Origin: Amphiura filiformis
Lineage: Eukaryota; Echinodermata; Ophiuroidea; Amphilepidida; Amphiuridae
NCBI RefSeq assembly: GCF_039555335.1
Contig: NC_092628.1
Location: forward strand, 74,526,713-74,590,712
Reading direction: 5' to 3'
DNA: 64,000 bases
How positions within the stretch are numbered: position 1 is the stretch's first letter; each line of letters opens with the position of its first letter. The notes beneath the pieces are model-generated. The model worked only from the letters and a program-made list of their open reading frames with translations, did not search any database and was not told where the DNA came from. Below, piece by piece: positions 10,298 to 21,359 of this stretch. Position numbers and translations under genes: made by a program.

Positions 10298-11337
10298 CTC
10301 AAAAACATTGTTGTATAGGCCTATTACTATAATAGTTGAATTGTAATCTAACAATGAATTGGTTCTAGTGTGTCAGTGACACTGAAGCAGTCACATCTTA
10401 ACCATGTTAACTCAGGGACCGCAAGTTAAGGCCACGTAGCAGAAACAGATTGCCCACACCGATTGCTCGATGCCACTGCAATAGCTGCCATGTGTATCTG
10501 TCATGTGTAGATGAGTAAAATATACTTTGTGTAAAATGTCAAATGATCACAGGGCAGCTATTGCACTTACCCACTTCTGTCACTGAGCAGTATATCGGAC
10601 ACAACTCTAAACTCAAGTCCTCATAAAATGTTATTTGTGTGAAGCTACACTTCTCAACTATCCATGCGAATGAACTTAAAATATCCCAATGTAAAAAATA
10701 AATAGATATATGAATAAATTTGTATTTTGTTTTCCAAGCACGTAGTCATATTTGCACTTTTATTTCATGATTCGCTACATGAATTATTCAAACTCTGCCA
10801 GAAATTTACCAAACCGTGGAATCGCCGAACTTCACATATCAATGAACACGGTGAATATCCATTAATGAAACAGAAAGTTTATTTGAAGTTTAACTGTTGG
10901 ATTTGTGTATAGATGAATAGCTCGTTTCTGGTAAGCGTTGTACTAGGAATAGGAGTACTTGTATTGTAGTTCGATTTATTGTGATGCCTAGTACTTAAGG
11001 TATCACACGGACGAAAAGCTTTCATTCGGAGTGATAGGACTAGCAATCGTTGGATCTCCTGGGACTGGAAGTGGATGGAGAAGATAAGCAATGAAAATTG
11101 AGGTATGATTAACTTTGCATTGTTATATTATGGCACAGCTCCGTTCACTCGTTAAACGCTACCAATTATTAGTACTCTCTATTTGTATGCGTAGTTACGG
11201 TGGAGCCGGACGGTGGAGTCGATCGCGATATATTTTAAAACCAACAGAATTTTGAACCACTAATTTTTGCATTAAAATTAATTTTCTTGGCCAAATGAAA
11301 ATATTGATTTCTATTATTTATTTTATTATCACACTGC
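10298..11337. other. Spacer with no recognised feature
   Basis: No supported gene. The ORFs at 10727-10912 (+) and 10879-11091 (-) lack coding signatures. Confidence 0.45.
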
Positions 11338-11714
11338 TTTTCAAGTTAGCTCAATCGATAAGGCGTTCGACTGTGGTGCGAGAGGTTGTGGGTTCGAACC
11401 CTGGCGGTGCTTAGTACGCTCACGTGGAAAGAAAATTGAGTTAGCTTGAAATTCCCCTGGACAAGGAATTTGTCTCGTTGTAACCCGTACGAAACTCGGG
11501 GAGCTGATCCTGGTTGCGATGGTTACTTGTGGAATGTCTAGGGTGTGCGCTCTTGAAGCAGCAAAGTCCCTGATTTGTTGTTTAATGGTTTGTGGAATGT
11601 TGTGGGCCGTAGTGGTCAGCGACAACCTGTAAAGTGTGCCGAGGCTTGTGGATCAACGTCTAGGCGTTGTGCCTGTGCGTAGCGCACTATAAATCACTGC
11701 GCTTTTTTTTTTCT
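11338..11714 (+). mobile_element. tRNA-derived SINE (~375 bp)
   Basis: The head is tRNA-like, with an A box ('tagctcaatcgataaggcg', about 11346) and a perfect B box (GGTTCGAACCC at about 11392-11402). A ~280 bp tRNA-unrelated body follows. The tail ends 'gcgcactataaatcactgcg' plus oligo-T, a form common in SINEs that borrow a LINE 3' end. The acceptor stem is not intact, so it is not a tRNA gene. The body may belong to a deuterostome SINE group, but I could not verify that. Confidence 0.75.
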
Positions 11715-11861
11715 TCTTTAAATCCTGGTTTAACAAGCGCTTTCAGGCGTGAAATATAGTCTTCTGGTGTAAGATTTTCGATCACTCCTGAACTTGGCCC
11801 GTGAGCAATTATAAGTTAAAATCGTAAAGCTACTTTATTTGCTTAGAAACGGCCAGGTCTT

Positions 11862-11975
11862 TACATTTTACTTCGAGGACTGTTAAATATCCAAAATATC
11901 TATTTTTAATAATTTGCCATCAAATTTGTATTATATTGCGAATTTAAAAAAAATCACAATTATTTGATACCAGAA
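11862..11975 (+). repeat. Relic of the 1-4152 inverted-repeat arm family
   Basis: It matches the middle of the arm at 1-297 ('acttcgag.actgttaaatat', 'tttgccat.aaat.tgtatta', 'attatttgat..cagaa') with moderate divergence. Confidence 0.65.
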
Positions 11976-12089
11976 TAAGTGCTATCAGTATACCAATTAA
12001 TTTTTAACATTTGATTTATAAGTCAAGGCTTATTTAGTATCGTACATACCTTCTCTCAAACGTGACCCGCCTACAAAATAACATATTAT

Positions 12090-12672
12090 GTGACCGCACA
12101 CCACGAGTCAGCCGTAAAGTCGGCCCGGTCAATTTTGTTTTATTTCGTGTTTAGAAAATATATATCATAAGCTTTTTAAATCATTTGATTTCAAACGATA
12201 TATATTTGTTGAACTCTGCTCCTTCAACAAAATGGTACCTTTTTCGGTTATACATGTATCTCTTTTTCCACATTGCTGGTAATAAATATCAAACAGTCAT
12301 AATTGGGGGTCATTTCAAATCATTCCCAAGTCAACGAGGTTCAGGAATGTCCTCTCATTGTTAATTGTTGGTTATACATACCTAGACAAAATACAATGCT
12401 TTGTAACCCACCACTTAAACAGGATTTAGCCTAAAGCAAACAAAGACTAGAGCTATTTAAGGATTCTATAGAAATAAGTAGAAGCTTATTATCCTCTTCA
12501 GCAATAGGATTATTGATTGGTTTAAACGGTGTTTGACTGGCGCTATCGAATAAGATACATGTCGAACCAAATTGACGTACCTATGAATACCACCTTCCTC
12601 ACGCACATTTTACACTGTAACTCAGAATACAATTTGCCGACTTTACGGCTCATTCGTAGTGTACTGCCACAT
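12090..12672. mobile_element. Inverted-repeat element, related to the hairpin at 56123
   Basis: The left end is 'gtgaccgcacaccacgag' followed by 'gccgtaaagtcgg'. The right end is the complement ('ccgactttacggctcattcg', then 'tagtgtactgccac'). The inner right part (about 12570-12635) matches the hairpin inserted in the satellite array at 56123-56354. No coding capacity. Confidence 0.6.
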
Positions 12673-13074
12673 ATTTCTATAAGCTGCTACTATGACTATC
12701 AACCGCTAAACTATATATAAATCTTTATTTTTGTTACCTGTGTGTAGTTTGTGACATTTGAACTCTGGGGTCGAGACTACCAAAAGGTACATCTAGGGAA
12801 CTAACTAACTAACTCGCAGCTTTTCAACTCAGGGCCATGAACATGCTTTAATTTCCAGGAAACGGCCAAAATATTTTTGGCCCTAGGGCCCATAATATTT
12901 AACATAATTAAATGGGTTCATGTACCCGTTTCAATGTATAATGTTCAAGTGCTAGTGTACCAAACCAGAATCCTGAAGCTGCTTTATTTATTAAGCGGGC
13001 GCCCTTTGTACATATAACATTTACAATATAGGCCTAATTTAATTTGCTTCAAACAGATATAACATCACATATAG
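12673..13074. other. Upstream flank of the first visible TRPM exon
   Basis: AT-rich sequence with no exon, promoter motif or repeat I can support. It is either an intron of the TRPM gene or the region containing its promoter, depending on whether 13090 is a start codon. Confidence 0.4.
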
Positions 13075-13089
13075 CGGAAGGAAATCAAG

Positions 13090-13137
13090 ATGGCTGACGA
13101 TAACCACTACCAATTTGGAACCCTTGATGGCATGAAG
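13090..13137 (+). CDS. TRPM: TRPM-type gene, first visible exon
   Basis: It encodes MADDNHYQFGTLDGMK, ending at a GTAGGA donor on a codon boundary. 'FGTL' aligns with the 'FG.I.F' block at the beginning of the TRPM homology region. ATG at 13090 sits in a strong start context (AAGATGG) and may be the true start. That would give an unusually short leader, because most TRPM proteins have 50-100 residues before this block. The alternative is an internal exon starting at 13075 (after TATAG) or 13090 (after AAG), with upstream exons elsewhere. No such exon is visible to the left. Confidence 0.6.
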
Positions 13138-13504
13138 GTAGGAAGAATCTGTAACAGGTTAGACTACTCCGACTATGTACATGTAGTACATATAGCTTCG
13201 CTTGCCCAAATTGGTGTGGACCAATATTTTTTGTTTTAGGTTGTGAAAAATAGAAGACTTGTTTATCATTTTCATTTTTCCTCTAATTCCCCCCTTTTTA
13301 GGGGAGGGGCACGGTCTGATGAAAGTTGATATGAAGTCAAATTTGGATAATGGCATGAGCTTTTGATCCTAGATGTAATGAAGATGGAAGATATCATGTG
13401 AATAAATCTTATCTGAATCTGATTCCTAGCATGGTCTTTATCAAAGGCAGATGGTGATATGATATACCTGACGGAATATGATGATAAAATGAATGAATGA
13501 ATAC

Positions 13505-13677
13505 CTGACATCATGTGTGATTTTCTCCTTCCAGTGATCACAAAATATTATCAATCTTTCGCTGACATCTGAATATGTGCCATCCTCTTCGATGTCTGCT
13601 GTCATCACTCCCAAAAAGATGCAGAACCATGTCAAACCTGACTTGGTAAAGTAGTTGAATGTGCAGTTTCCTGTCAC
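13505..13677 (-). CDS. Possible exon on the opposite strand, unidentified
   Basis: On the - strand an acceptor-like TAG precedes 13677 and a donor-like CAG/GTATTC follows 13505. The 173 bases between them are open in one frame with a varied, protein-like composition, including SGLTWFCIFLGVMTADIEED and DVSERLIIFCDHWKEK. I do not recognise a family. No partner exon was found. It lies in TRPM intron 1 and could be a relic of a retrocopied or transposon gene, or chance. Confidence 0.3.
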
Positions 13678-14288
13678 CTAGCACACCCCAGTGGCGTATA
13701 GCGTCATAAAAATTCTTTTATTCTTCAGCCATATAAAAGCACATTTTTTTCTTCAAATTGGTGCCCAGAATTGACTCAGGAGCGTGAGAGTTCATAAGGG
13801 CAATGTCGGTAACCTCGAGGTCACACCATGTCAGAACGAGGTACCACCAACAGCCATTTTGTTAATTGTAATGAATGGTTCCTGTTCCTGACACAAGTAA
13901 CTGTCGGACGGTCTGTGGCTAGTATTAAGAATCGGCTCTGACCATGCGCAGATAAAATTATTGACATGCATTCTTATGATGCATGACACCTGTCAATCAT
14001 AGGATATATGTCATCGTTGGTCAATGTGACTAAATAATGGGAGGAACACATGATATTATTATACGGACTTGGCTTGGACTTGATAAGCATACCGGGAAGG
14101 ATACTGACCTTTGTCAGTTCAAGTCACAGAGATGAGGTACCACTTGCGACCTTTGTGACCTTTTCCAGTCGCCTATCCCTTTATATTGATCCCTGATTCA
14201 ATTTATTTAAATAAAGCAGCTTAAGTCAATTATATTAATTCACCTCATATATTTCACAATGAATTGTTATTTTCATTTTTCAACTCAG

Positions 14289-14496
14289 ATTGTGAAAGTA
14301 AATGCCTGTAGGTGTGACCTCATTTCGACCGACACCAACATGGCCAAGACCCTGATAGGAAAGATAAAGAAGAGATGGAACATGGACCATCCCAACCTAG
14401 TGATCTCACTGACGGGAGGAGCTTGGAACTTTCCTGTTAATAGTCATGTAAAAGAGGTTTTCCGTAAAGGTATCATTGATGCAACAGTAGGTACAA
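14289..14496 (+). CDS. TRPM: TRPM-type gene, exon 2
   Basis: 69 codons plus one base. The acceptor is CAG at 14286-14288 and the donor is GTAAGT from 14497. The translation contains IVKVNACRCD, DTNMAKTLIGKIKKRWNM, HPNLVISLTGGAWNF and KEVFRKGIIDATVGT. It matches the TRPM pattern 'W.l..P.L.ISV.GG..NF......l...f..GL..AA.tTgA', so this is the first strand-loop of the nucleotide-binding-like SLOG fold. A long hairpin repeat begins about 10 bases after the donor. Confidence 0.9.
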
Positions 14497-14505
14497 GTAA
14501 GTTTA

Positions 14506-14889
14506 AAATCAACAAAGGCGTGGGACTGGTATATCGATATGCTTGAGCGAACTACATACAACCACTACACTGTTGAATAGCCTTATTGTGATGTTGCGGG
14601 AGGTTTAAAAGCCCTGAACAAAATATGATGCGCGCGCATACTGCCAGGCAAAAACAATGGAAATACTGCCAGGCAATGACGTCAGAAGTCAACTCGTCTA
14701 TACTAGTGTGCATTACATACGTACTTGGTCAATTAACATGCCTTGTCATTGCCCAACAGACTAGTAGTATGGGCCCGTGCTTTTAAAACTCCCGCCACAT
14801 CACATTAAGGCTATTGAACAGTGTAGTGGTTGCATGAAGTTTGGTCAAGCATATCGATATACCAGTCCCTTGCCTTTGATGATAAACAT
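14506..14889. repeat. Hairpin element in TRPM intron 2 (~380 bp)
   Basis: The two halves are inverted copies. Left landmarks 'ggtatatcgatatgcttga', 'accactacactgttgaatag' and 'tgatgttgcgggag' recur in inverted order as 'ctcccgccacatca', 'ctattgaacagtgtagtgg' and 'tcaagcatatcgatatacc'. It has the form of a long-TIR MITE. The target duplication is unclear. Confidence 0.7.
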
Positions 14890-14927
14890 TGAGGTCAACT
14901 CATCTATAATACGAAAGACGGACATGA

Positions 14928-15037
14928 AGAGCGTGTTTATAGTGAGCCAGATAATCCGGTATTTAGCTTATAGTACTACGAAATCAATTGTTATTGCAGT
15001 ATAATCTTTCCGTATACACCCACTATAAACACGCTCT
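14928..15037. repeat. Perfect 17 bp inverted repeat
   Basis: 'agagcgtgtttatagtg' at 14928-14944 is the exact complement of 15021-15037, with a 76 bp loop. It is probably the end pair of a small MITE. Confidence 0.6.
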
Positions 15038-15289
15038 AAGTTCCTGCCACTATTATGTATCTCCACTCAATCATGCCTTTGATGGCGCGGCGTTTACGTA
15101 TGATTTTAAAAAATGCCACCACCGCCATTGAGGGGATAAGGGGTGATTTGTTTCTGTATCGGGTAACACAGCAAAATGTTAGTATTTCCAAGGTAATGCA
15201 ACATACTAGATGGGTGCTTATTCCCTAGATATTGAATTCTTAGATTTTACTTCCGGTTGTTTTACACAAGGAGCAATAATAGCATTTGA

Positions 15290-15440
15290 GATTACTTCTG
15301 TTAAAATCAGATCACTTTTCAATATTGGCCCCTGTGGAGCCAAAACTTTGCCTGTAACATTTTTGCTTATCACCCAAGAACGGCGTACCAACACCATTAC
15401 GTAGTAGATAGGTCAAACTATACTCTTTCTTTATTACGAG
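15290..15440 (+). repeat. Diverged fragment of the 902 bp element interior
   Basis: The run 'aggtcaaactatact.tttct' and the preceding ~110 bases resemble 16545-16660 inside the neighbouring TA-flanked element. Confidence 0.5.
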
Positions 15441-15709
15441 AATACAAATATCGCTACCTTTTGATCCTGTATCAATTCTTATTATCATACCCACTATTTC
15501 TTTTGGGGAATATGTTTTGCGACCTTATAAGGAACCTAAAAAGTTGGTTTGGTGTGGGTTTCGTCCTCTACAGAGGTTTAAACAATTTGCACTAGACTGG
15601 CGATTAATGCAAATTGATGATAGAATAGTTGAAGTGGATGATAATTATGAAAAGCCGCTGCCTTTCGGTCAAATTCATTTTTCTTTCCATAACTTCTATC
15701 ACTTAACAG

Positions 15710-15903
15710 AGTCGTGGATACTTACAAGTGGGACCAACGAGGGCGCAGCTAAATACTGCGCTGAAGGTTTAAGTCAGGCAAAAATAGTCAATGAAGCTAT
15801 GAAGCAGAATAGCACACATGTGGAAGTGATTGGCATTACATCGTGGAACACACTTCACCCCGATGAAAAGAAACGAATTCGAAGTGAATCGGGGATTATA
15901 GAG
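15710..15903 (+). CDS. TRPM: TRPM-type gene, exon 3
   Basis: 194 bases. The acceptor is CAG at 15707-15709 and the donor is GTAAGA from 15904. The two leading bases complete Lys with the last base of exon 2, giving TKSWILTSGTNEGAAKY. This is the conserved 'tgaWi.TgG.n.Gv...' loop of TRPM SLOG domains. VEVIGITSWNTL then corresponds to the 'ig.apWg.v' strand, and DEKKRIRSESGIIE closes the exon on a codon boundary. The open frame extends upstream of 15710 but has no TRPM resemblance there, which supports the acceptor choice. Confidence 0.9.
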
Positions 15904-15973
15904 GTAAGATCTCTTTTTCAGAATGAATATACTGTGATTATCGTAAATTGCTGTTAATAATCATGATAATATA

Positions 15974-16875
15974 GGCCAATCAAATTAAGGAAACCAAGGC
16001 TTAACCCACCACTAATTGCAAAAGAAACCGCCATTTATTTCAGAAAAGTAGAAAATATCAAAAGTTCCCAAAAATCCCAGTAGTGGAACAGTGCCTAATT
16101 TGCATAAATCCAAAATGACCGCTTATGCAGGGGGTGAAATTTCAAAGTTGGTCAAATCTTGTTTAAAACCATATCAATGTCTTACTCTCATCATACGGAT
16201 TCAGAAAAATTATAGTTTCACCAGTCTCCGACATACAGTTCTTAATTGAGTTATAGGCAAAAAGATCAAAGGTCAATTTGTGGTGTACACATACAATGGA
16301 TATGTGCTCCAATTTTAATCCAACTGGCCTCAAATTGTTCCTTTAACAAAATAAATCAAAATGATAAACGTTGCATTGTTTTGGATTTTTTGTTACATAG
16401 GTAACATCACAAAATATGTCAAGGTCAACAGGGCTGAATGGAATACGATCTTCTTTGCCATGTTACCAGGGTAACAAACCACCTAAGATATGGCAAACTA
16501 TTCTTTTTTAAATGTTTCTGCAAGCGGAGCAATATGAAACCATTTTGATTAAAATTAGAGCATTTTTTGTCCCCTTGTGGAATCCAAATTTTGACATTTT
16601 TCCCCCATAACGCCAGAAATGTATATCGGAGATAGGTCAAACTATACTTTTTCTGAATCCTTATGACGAAAGGAATACATTGGTATGGTTTTTTAACAAC
16701 AATTGACCAAATTTGAAATTTCACCCCTTCATAAGCGGCCATTTTGGATTTAATCAGGCACTGTTCCGCTACTTGGGCTTTTGGGGACTTGTAATAATAT
16801 ACTTTTCTGAAATGAATGGTGGTTAAATGGTTTCTGTTGCAATTAGTGGTGGGTGATTCCTTAATTTGATTGCCC
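15974..16875. mobile_element. 902 bp long-TIR element with TA target duplication
   Basis: Ends GGCCAATCAAATTAAGG and CCTTAATTTGATTGCCC are inverted. The inverted similarity runs about 270 bp inward from each side, including 'ccaccactaattgcaa' and 'tcagaaaaa.tatagtt'. It is flanked by TA on both sides (15972-15973 and 16876-16877). TA duplication fits Tc1/mariner-type insertion. No transposase is present. It lies 70 bp after the exon 3 donor. Confidence 0.75.
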
Positions 16876-16904
16876 TAATATGCAAACCTATAGACCTCCC
16901 TATC

Positions 16905-17030
16905 AGGGCCAAATTTACCATTGGGCCAGATTGGCCCAAATTTGCTCTTTGCATGGTCCTTTTCAGCCCGAAAACACCATGTTTTGGACACAAATATGCG
17001 GGTAAAATGGCAAATTTGCTTACTGGCCCT
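16905..17030 (+). repeat. Dispersed repeat, partner inverted at 25740-25860
   Basis: It shares 'agcccgaaaacaccatgttt' followed by 'tggac' and '.aaatatgcgg' with the complement of 25740-25860. Confidence 0.6.
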
Positions 17031-17930
17031 TAAAGGGGCAATGAGAGATATCGCGCACAGAATGCCCTCAATTTCGGTCAAACTAGCTCAAAGTCTGGTT
17101 ATGTACGCAATGTTTGTACATATACAAATCATAATCTGAAATAGTTAAGCAAAATTCGGCGTCTTTCTGGTAAAATTTCATGATTTTCGAATAAAAGTCC
17201 GGATCTGGACATAAATTCCCGAAGACTTTAGGTTAACGCGTGCATTGCATCATGGGATTGACTGAGCCATAACATTTACGTTACGTCATGTACCGGTACG
17301 TTGTTGATGTTGGCAGATGATGGGCCGGTGAGTGTGCATGCGATACACCCAGGACGCCAATATGTAATTATTCGTTTCTTTAGCTTCAGAAGCTTTCAGA
17401 GGTCAGTTTGCTTCAGTTTAGTCATCTTCAGGAACCAACTGAAGATGGAAAACTTTACATTTAAACCTTTGCGTATGATGACGACGTGTACTGTGTTCAG
17501 TGCATCGACGACAGCACTGCACTTCTTAGTTCTTCTCTATGCATTTGCTCGTCACATGATGCAGTCATGTCTACAGTAGAATTCATCTCGACCTTTCCAG
17601 GACTTAACCCCATTAAAAGCTATTAAACCAAGATGACACTCATTGAAACAGCTCAACTGATTAAATCGGATCTTCTCTGGTTGTGCACAAGTGTCTGTTT
17701 TCATGTGCGATATCGCAATAAAGCTGGTATTATAGCTTCAGTTGGGTAACCGATTATAAAGGAAACGAAAGGAAACAATGGTATGTGTACCTTTGTTCAC
17801 GAAATGAGACAATGGTCTGCTTTTTGTAAACCAGCATTCTTGAAAATGAGCAACATAATGATTGTTGACTTAACACGGTTTGGAAATAATTTCTTCATAT
17901 TTTTGGTGTTATCTGTCGTTTACATATCCT
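17031..17930. other. TRPM intron 3, no recognised feature
   Basis: I see no exon or clear repeat structure. The 92-codon ORF at 17301-17579 does not resemble a known family. Confidence 0.45.
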
Positions 17931-17934
17931 TCCT

Positions 17935-18240
17935 AAAACACAAAAGTGCGACCCTCTCCAAACACCTAAATTAGCTAAAAATTTAGGACATGTTACAAAA
18001 CTATATTGTCTAGAATTTTAGAAGAGTACTTTTAATATTGGCCGGTTATTTTTCACACAGCGACGTTAACTAGGCAATGTACTATTACCTATAACATTAA
18101 CTAAAACACCAAAGTACGAATATTTCCAAACATCTAAATTAGCTAAAATTTAGGACATGTTAAAAACTATATTTTCTAGAACTTTAGAAGAGTACTTTTA
18201 ATATTGGCCGGTTATTTTTCACACAGCGACGTTAACTAGT
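17935..18240 (+). repeat. Two-copy tandem duplication (~168 bp period)
   Basis: About 17935-18077 and 18104-18240 are direct copies sharing 'agaagagtacttttaatatt' and 'cacacagcgacgttaacta' in the same order. Confidence 0.8.
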
Positions 18241-19370
18241 CATATCCCCATACTTTTAACGTAGGGCTATTTGTAGAGGTCACGCGTCAATGGGAAAGAG
18301 CACTGTGTATTGTGTATAGGAAAACGGACAGTAACTGCAGTATGAGAAGCCTGTTCAGCAACTGGATGCATGTTCAATATGCATTGCAATTTCATGATTT
18401 GCAACATGGACTATCTTATGTATGTATGTATGTAGCCGATCCTGTGTAAGTGAAGGACGTGTTAGTCTAGTATACAAGATTCTGAATAAGACCATGATGA
18501 GACTGATGGTGAAGTACATCAAGTAGACTAAACCAGTCAGTGCTAACTACATGTAGTTAGTAGTAGTAGTGATCAAAGCATTACTTACACATGCTGGGCA
18601 AATAGGAGCAAATGGCATGAATGGGGTGCAAATGTACATGATATAAAATAACATGAAAAGAGGGGAACAGCATGGAAATTCAACGGGAGCATTCAAGAAT
18701 GATTTACTCAAGAACTCTAGCTTCCATGGCATGGGACGGCGATAGACTGGAAATGACTTGATGGCAGCAGCCAGCAGGGAATCATTTCAAGAAGAAATGC
18801 CATCACATGATGGATATGTCTTTTCTTTCTTTCTTTCTTTGAGTTTAATGGCGCCTTCAGCTACTATGGCTATTTGCGCCAGTTACATAATCTCCAGCAT
18901 CCAGTACCTTTGTTCGATCCTATTCAATACCATGAATTCTTTCTCTGCTTCACTGCACGTTGTCTATGCTATGCTGAACATGTACGGATACTTTTGCTCT
19001 ATTTCCTCTCGCATGCTTGTGCGTAAATTTCCTTTCAAAAACCAAACGGTGTCTTCTCAGAGCCACGCTAGGCCGAATCAGCTGAAGAAGTGGCTATACC
19101 GTGGCCAAAACTAAACATGGTCCTCCGAATACGCCGAAATCTTCGCTTCCACGCCTGTTTCCCCATTGCCCAAGTTAGCGTTACCCATCCGACACCACGT
19201 GGAGGTTTGGGTTGGGTTGCCCGCGAGCAATCACTGTGCAAGCTCTGCGGGCCTTGCCGGACGATATGTCTTTTTTTGCGATGTAGTCTAATGTGACACC
19301 TGAAATGAGACCTTTGACTGACATTCAAGTTGATGAAATGTCATCGTATTGTTGTAGTAAATGGTGTTCA
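18241..19370. other. TRPM intron 3, no recognised gene
   Basis: It holds a short (TATG)n run at about 18417-18433. The ORFs at 18758-19114 and 19068-19328 have no recognisable family features. Confidence 0.45.
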
Positions 19371-19374
19371 TTAA

Positions 19375-19581
19375 GGTGACTACACCCACTGATACATTTT
19401 GTGACTAATTTTGCATTTTTCTCAAAAAATAGCTGTGCATTGGTAACAAAAGTTATGTATAAGGGCAAGGATTCCTTGCCCCTATAATATACATGTACAT
19501 AGCTTTTGTTACCAGTGTGTTATTATTTTTTGAGAAAAATGCAAAAATAGTCACAAATTTATCAAGGGGTGTAGTACCACC
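19375..19581. mobile_element. TTAA-flanked hairpin MITE, family 2 copy B (207 bp)
   Basis: TTAA at 19371-19374 and 19582-19585. The ends match 9933-10293 (left 'ggtgactacaccc', right 'ggtgtagtaccac'), and both arms carry 'ggtaacaaaag.tatgta' or its complement. It is about 150 bp shorter than copy A through loss of the central part. Confidence 0.8.
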
Positions 19582-19585
19582 TTAA

Positions 19586-20030
19586 GCCAGGGATTTTCAG
19601 GTAATTAAATAGGGTAACCAAAATTTAAAAAAAAATCTTTTATTTTCTGTTTCAGAAGGTCTCTGGACCTAGAGCTATTTTTTATAAATGCCAGGATCAT
19701 TCATGGTTGACTTACAAAAAAAAAGTGTTCATGTTTTTAATAATTATGCAAATTGATAATTTGTATTCATGTTATACTATATTAATGATTTCAAAATACA
19801 TTGAATTTTATCCATATTGAAATCATTAATATAGTACCGGTATAACATGAACACAAATAATCACTTTGCATAAAAAAAACACAATTTTTAATTTTTTTTG
19901 TAAATCAACCATGAATGATCCCAGCATTTAGCTCTAGGTCCAGGGACACACTCCGATACCAAAAAAACAATTTTTTGTTGAAATTTCGGGTACCTGGGCA
20001 GGGAATTTCCTGCCCGGGTAATGTAATCTT
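19586..20030. repeat. Long foldback repeat, ~200 bp arms
   Basis: The two halves around about 19806 are inverted copies. 'ctggacctagagct', 'ggatcattcatggttgac' and 'tcatgttatactatattaat' on the left recur in inverted order on the right. The pair extends outward to 'ggtaacc' and 'gggtacc'. It abuts the preceding MITE. Confidence 0.7.
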
Positions 20031-20960
20031 GGGCGGTCACCCGTGAGCAGTGTTCATAAAGTTTAAAATTATGGAAAGTTTATAATTTATTGTAAATCGT
20101 TGTAAAGGTGGTCACTGTTGGTCAACTATGGCGATGTTGCAGATTCCTAAAGGCATGTTTATTTGATGCTGTAATGATGCAGGATAATCTAGGAGGAGCA
20201 TTGTAAGTGCCGGCTGAAAAAACATTAGGTCAGGTTCCGGGAGGGGGCTCTGAAAGTTGTGATCTTTTTTGTATAAAAACATACTGGCTTTCTTTTTTAC
20301 ATTCACAGTGTATGTAATGTGTATGGGTCGTTCATAATCCCATTGAAAATCTACAGTGGTAGGGTATTCTAAAATAAATCCAACATGCTATAAATTGTGG
20401 GAAATTTAGCTTGCTTCCCAGGAAATTAACATTTTTTTCAAGCCCTGATGCAAAATAAAAATTTTAAAACCTCCTGCAGATCCCCTGTCAAAATAAGGTT
20501 TTTAGGCCTTAGTACTAAAATGTTGGCCAATTTTGATAAGAAAACTGTGTCGAAATGTTGAGGAGACCATCATGCATCAAATAAGCTGAAGCCGTAATAA
20601 ATGTGAAACATCCAGGCTGTTTTTTGATGCCTGTAAATAGCCTACCGTATTACTATTGTAAACTATTTTCACCACATCAGGTTATTTTACAAAAATGTGC
20701 CCACATTCCACCCATTCCATGAAATCTGGATACTGGTAGTCTCACATACAGGTAGCAACGATCATCATGATACAATGTAGACCTACATTTTCCCCAACTT
20801 GTTTCTTGGAGTTTTGGCAGGATAAATTTTTGTCATTATTGGATTACACAGTTGGCGTGGTTCTTTGGTCACAAATTCTGTACAGAAGTGAGCCCTCTAT
20901 AAAATAATTTGGAATCCCTTCTTGTTTTGTTTTACTTGGCCTTATTGTTTGTAATTATTT
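20031..20960. other. TRPM intron 3, no recognised feature
   Basis: Nothing I can support beyond AT-rich unique-looking sequence. Confidence 0.45.
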
Positions 20961-20969
20961 GACATATTG

Positions 20970-21225
20970 AACATTATATATGATGTGATCAAGCAAAATC
21001 AGTCTGAAGTCGGAAATATTGATTTTCAGCCAAACAAAGACGATAATTTCTTTTGTTGCATGTTGTTTTTGAAACACTTCAACATCTTTGGAAATAGGTG
21101 TTCAATTTTCAGTTTTTTGCATGAAAAGCATTGCAAATGCTTTTCATGCAAAAAACTGAAAATTGAATATGCCTGACTTCATACTGATTTTGCTTGATCA
21201 CTCCACATCACATATTGGAAACTAT
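20970..21225. repeat. Hairpin MITE with a perfect central palindrome
   Basis: The outer arms 'gatcaagcaaaatcagt' (about 20988) and 'actgattttgcttgatc' (about 21182) are inverted. The centre (about 21102-21165) is a near-perfect hairpin of ~30 bp arms built on 'caattttcagttttttgcat'. Confidence 0.75.
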
Positions 21226-21359
21226 TATTAAAAAAACAATGAAGCACAAGAAATTAAAAGAAGTTATTTCATAAACAAAAACAAGTTCAGTTGATGTACT
21301 GTGAACATGTTCTTATACCTGTGTAGCTGTTTCAGTGGTTTGATCCTTGATCGTACGAA

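Noticed and set aside
11341-11405. Functional tRNA gene
   Set aside because: It is the head of a ~375 bp SINE with a degenerate acceptor stem and a 3' body ending in oligo-T.
15517-15709. Open frame directly upstream of TRPM exon 3 as part of the exon
   Set aside because: It lacks TRPM similarity, overlaps repeat-related sequence, and only the acceptor at 15709 gives the correct phase with exon 2.
17301-17579. 92-codon ORF in TRPM intron 3
   Set aside because: No recognisable family, no splice signals consistent with the gene, and TRPM exons 3 and 4 already join in frame without it.
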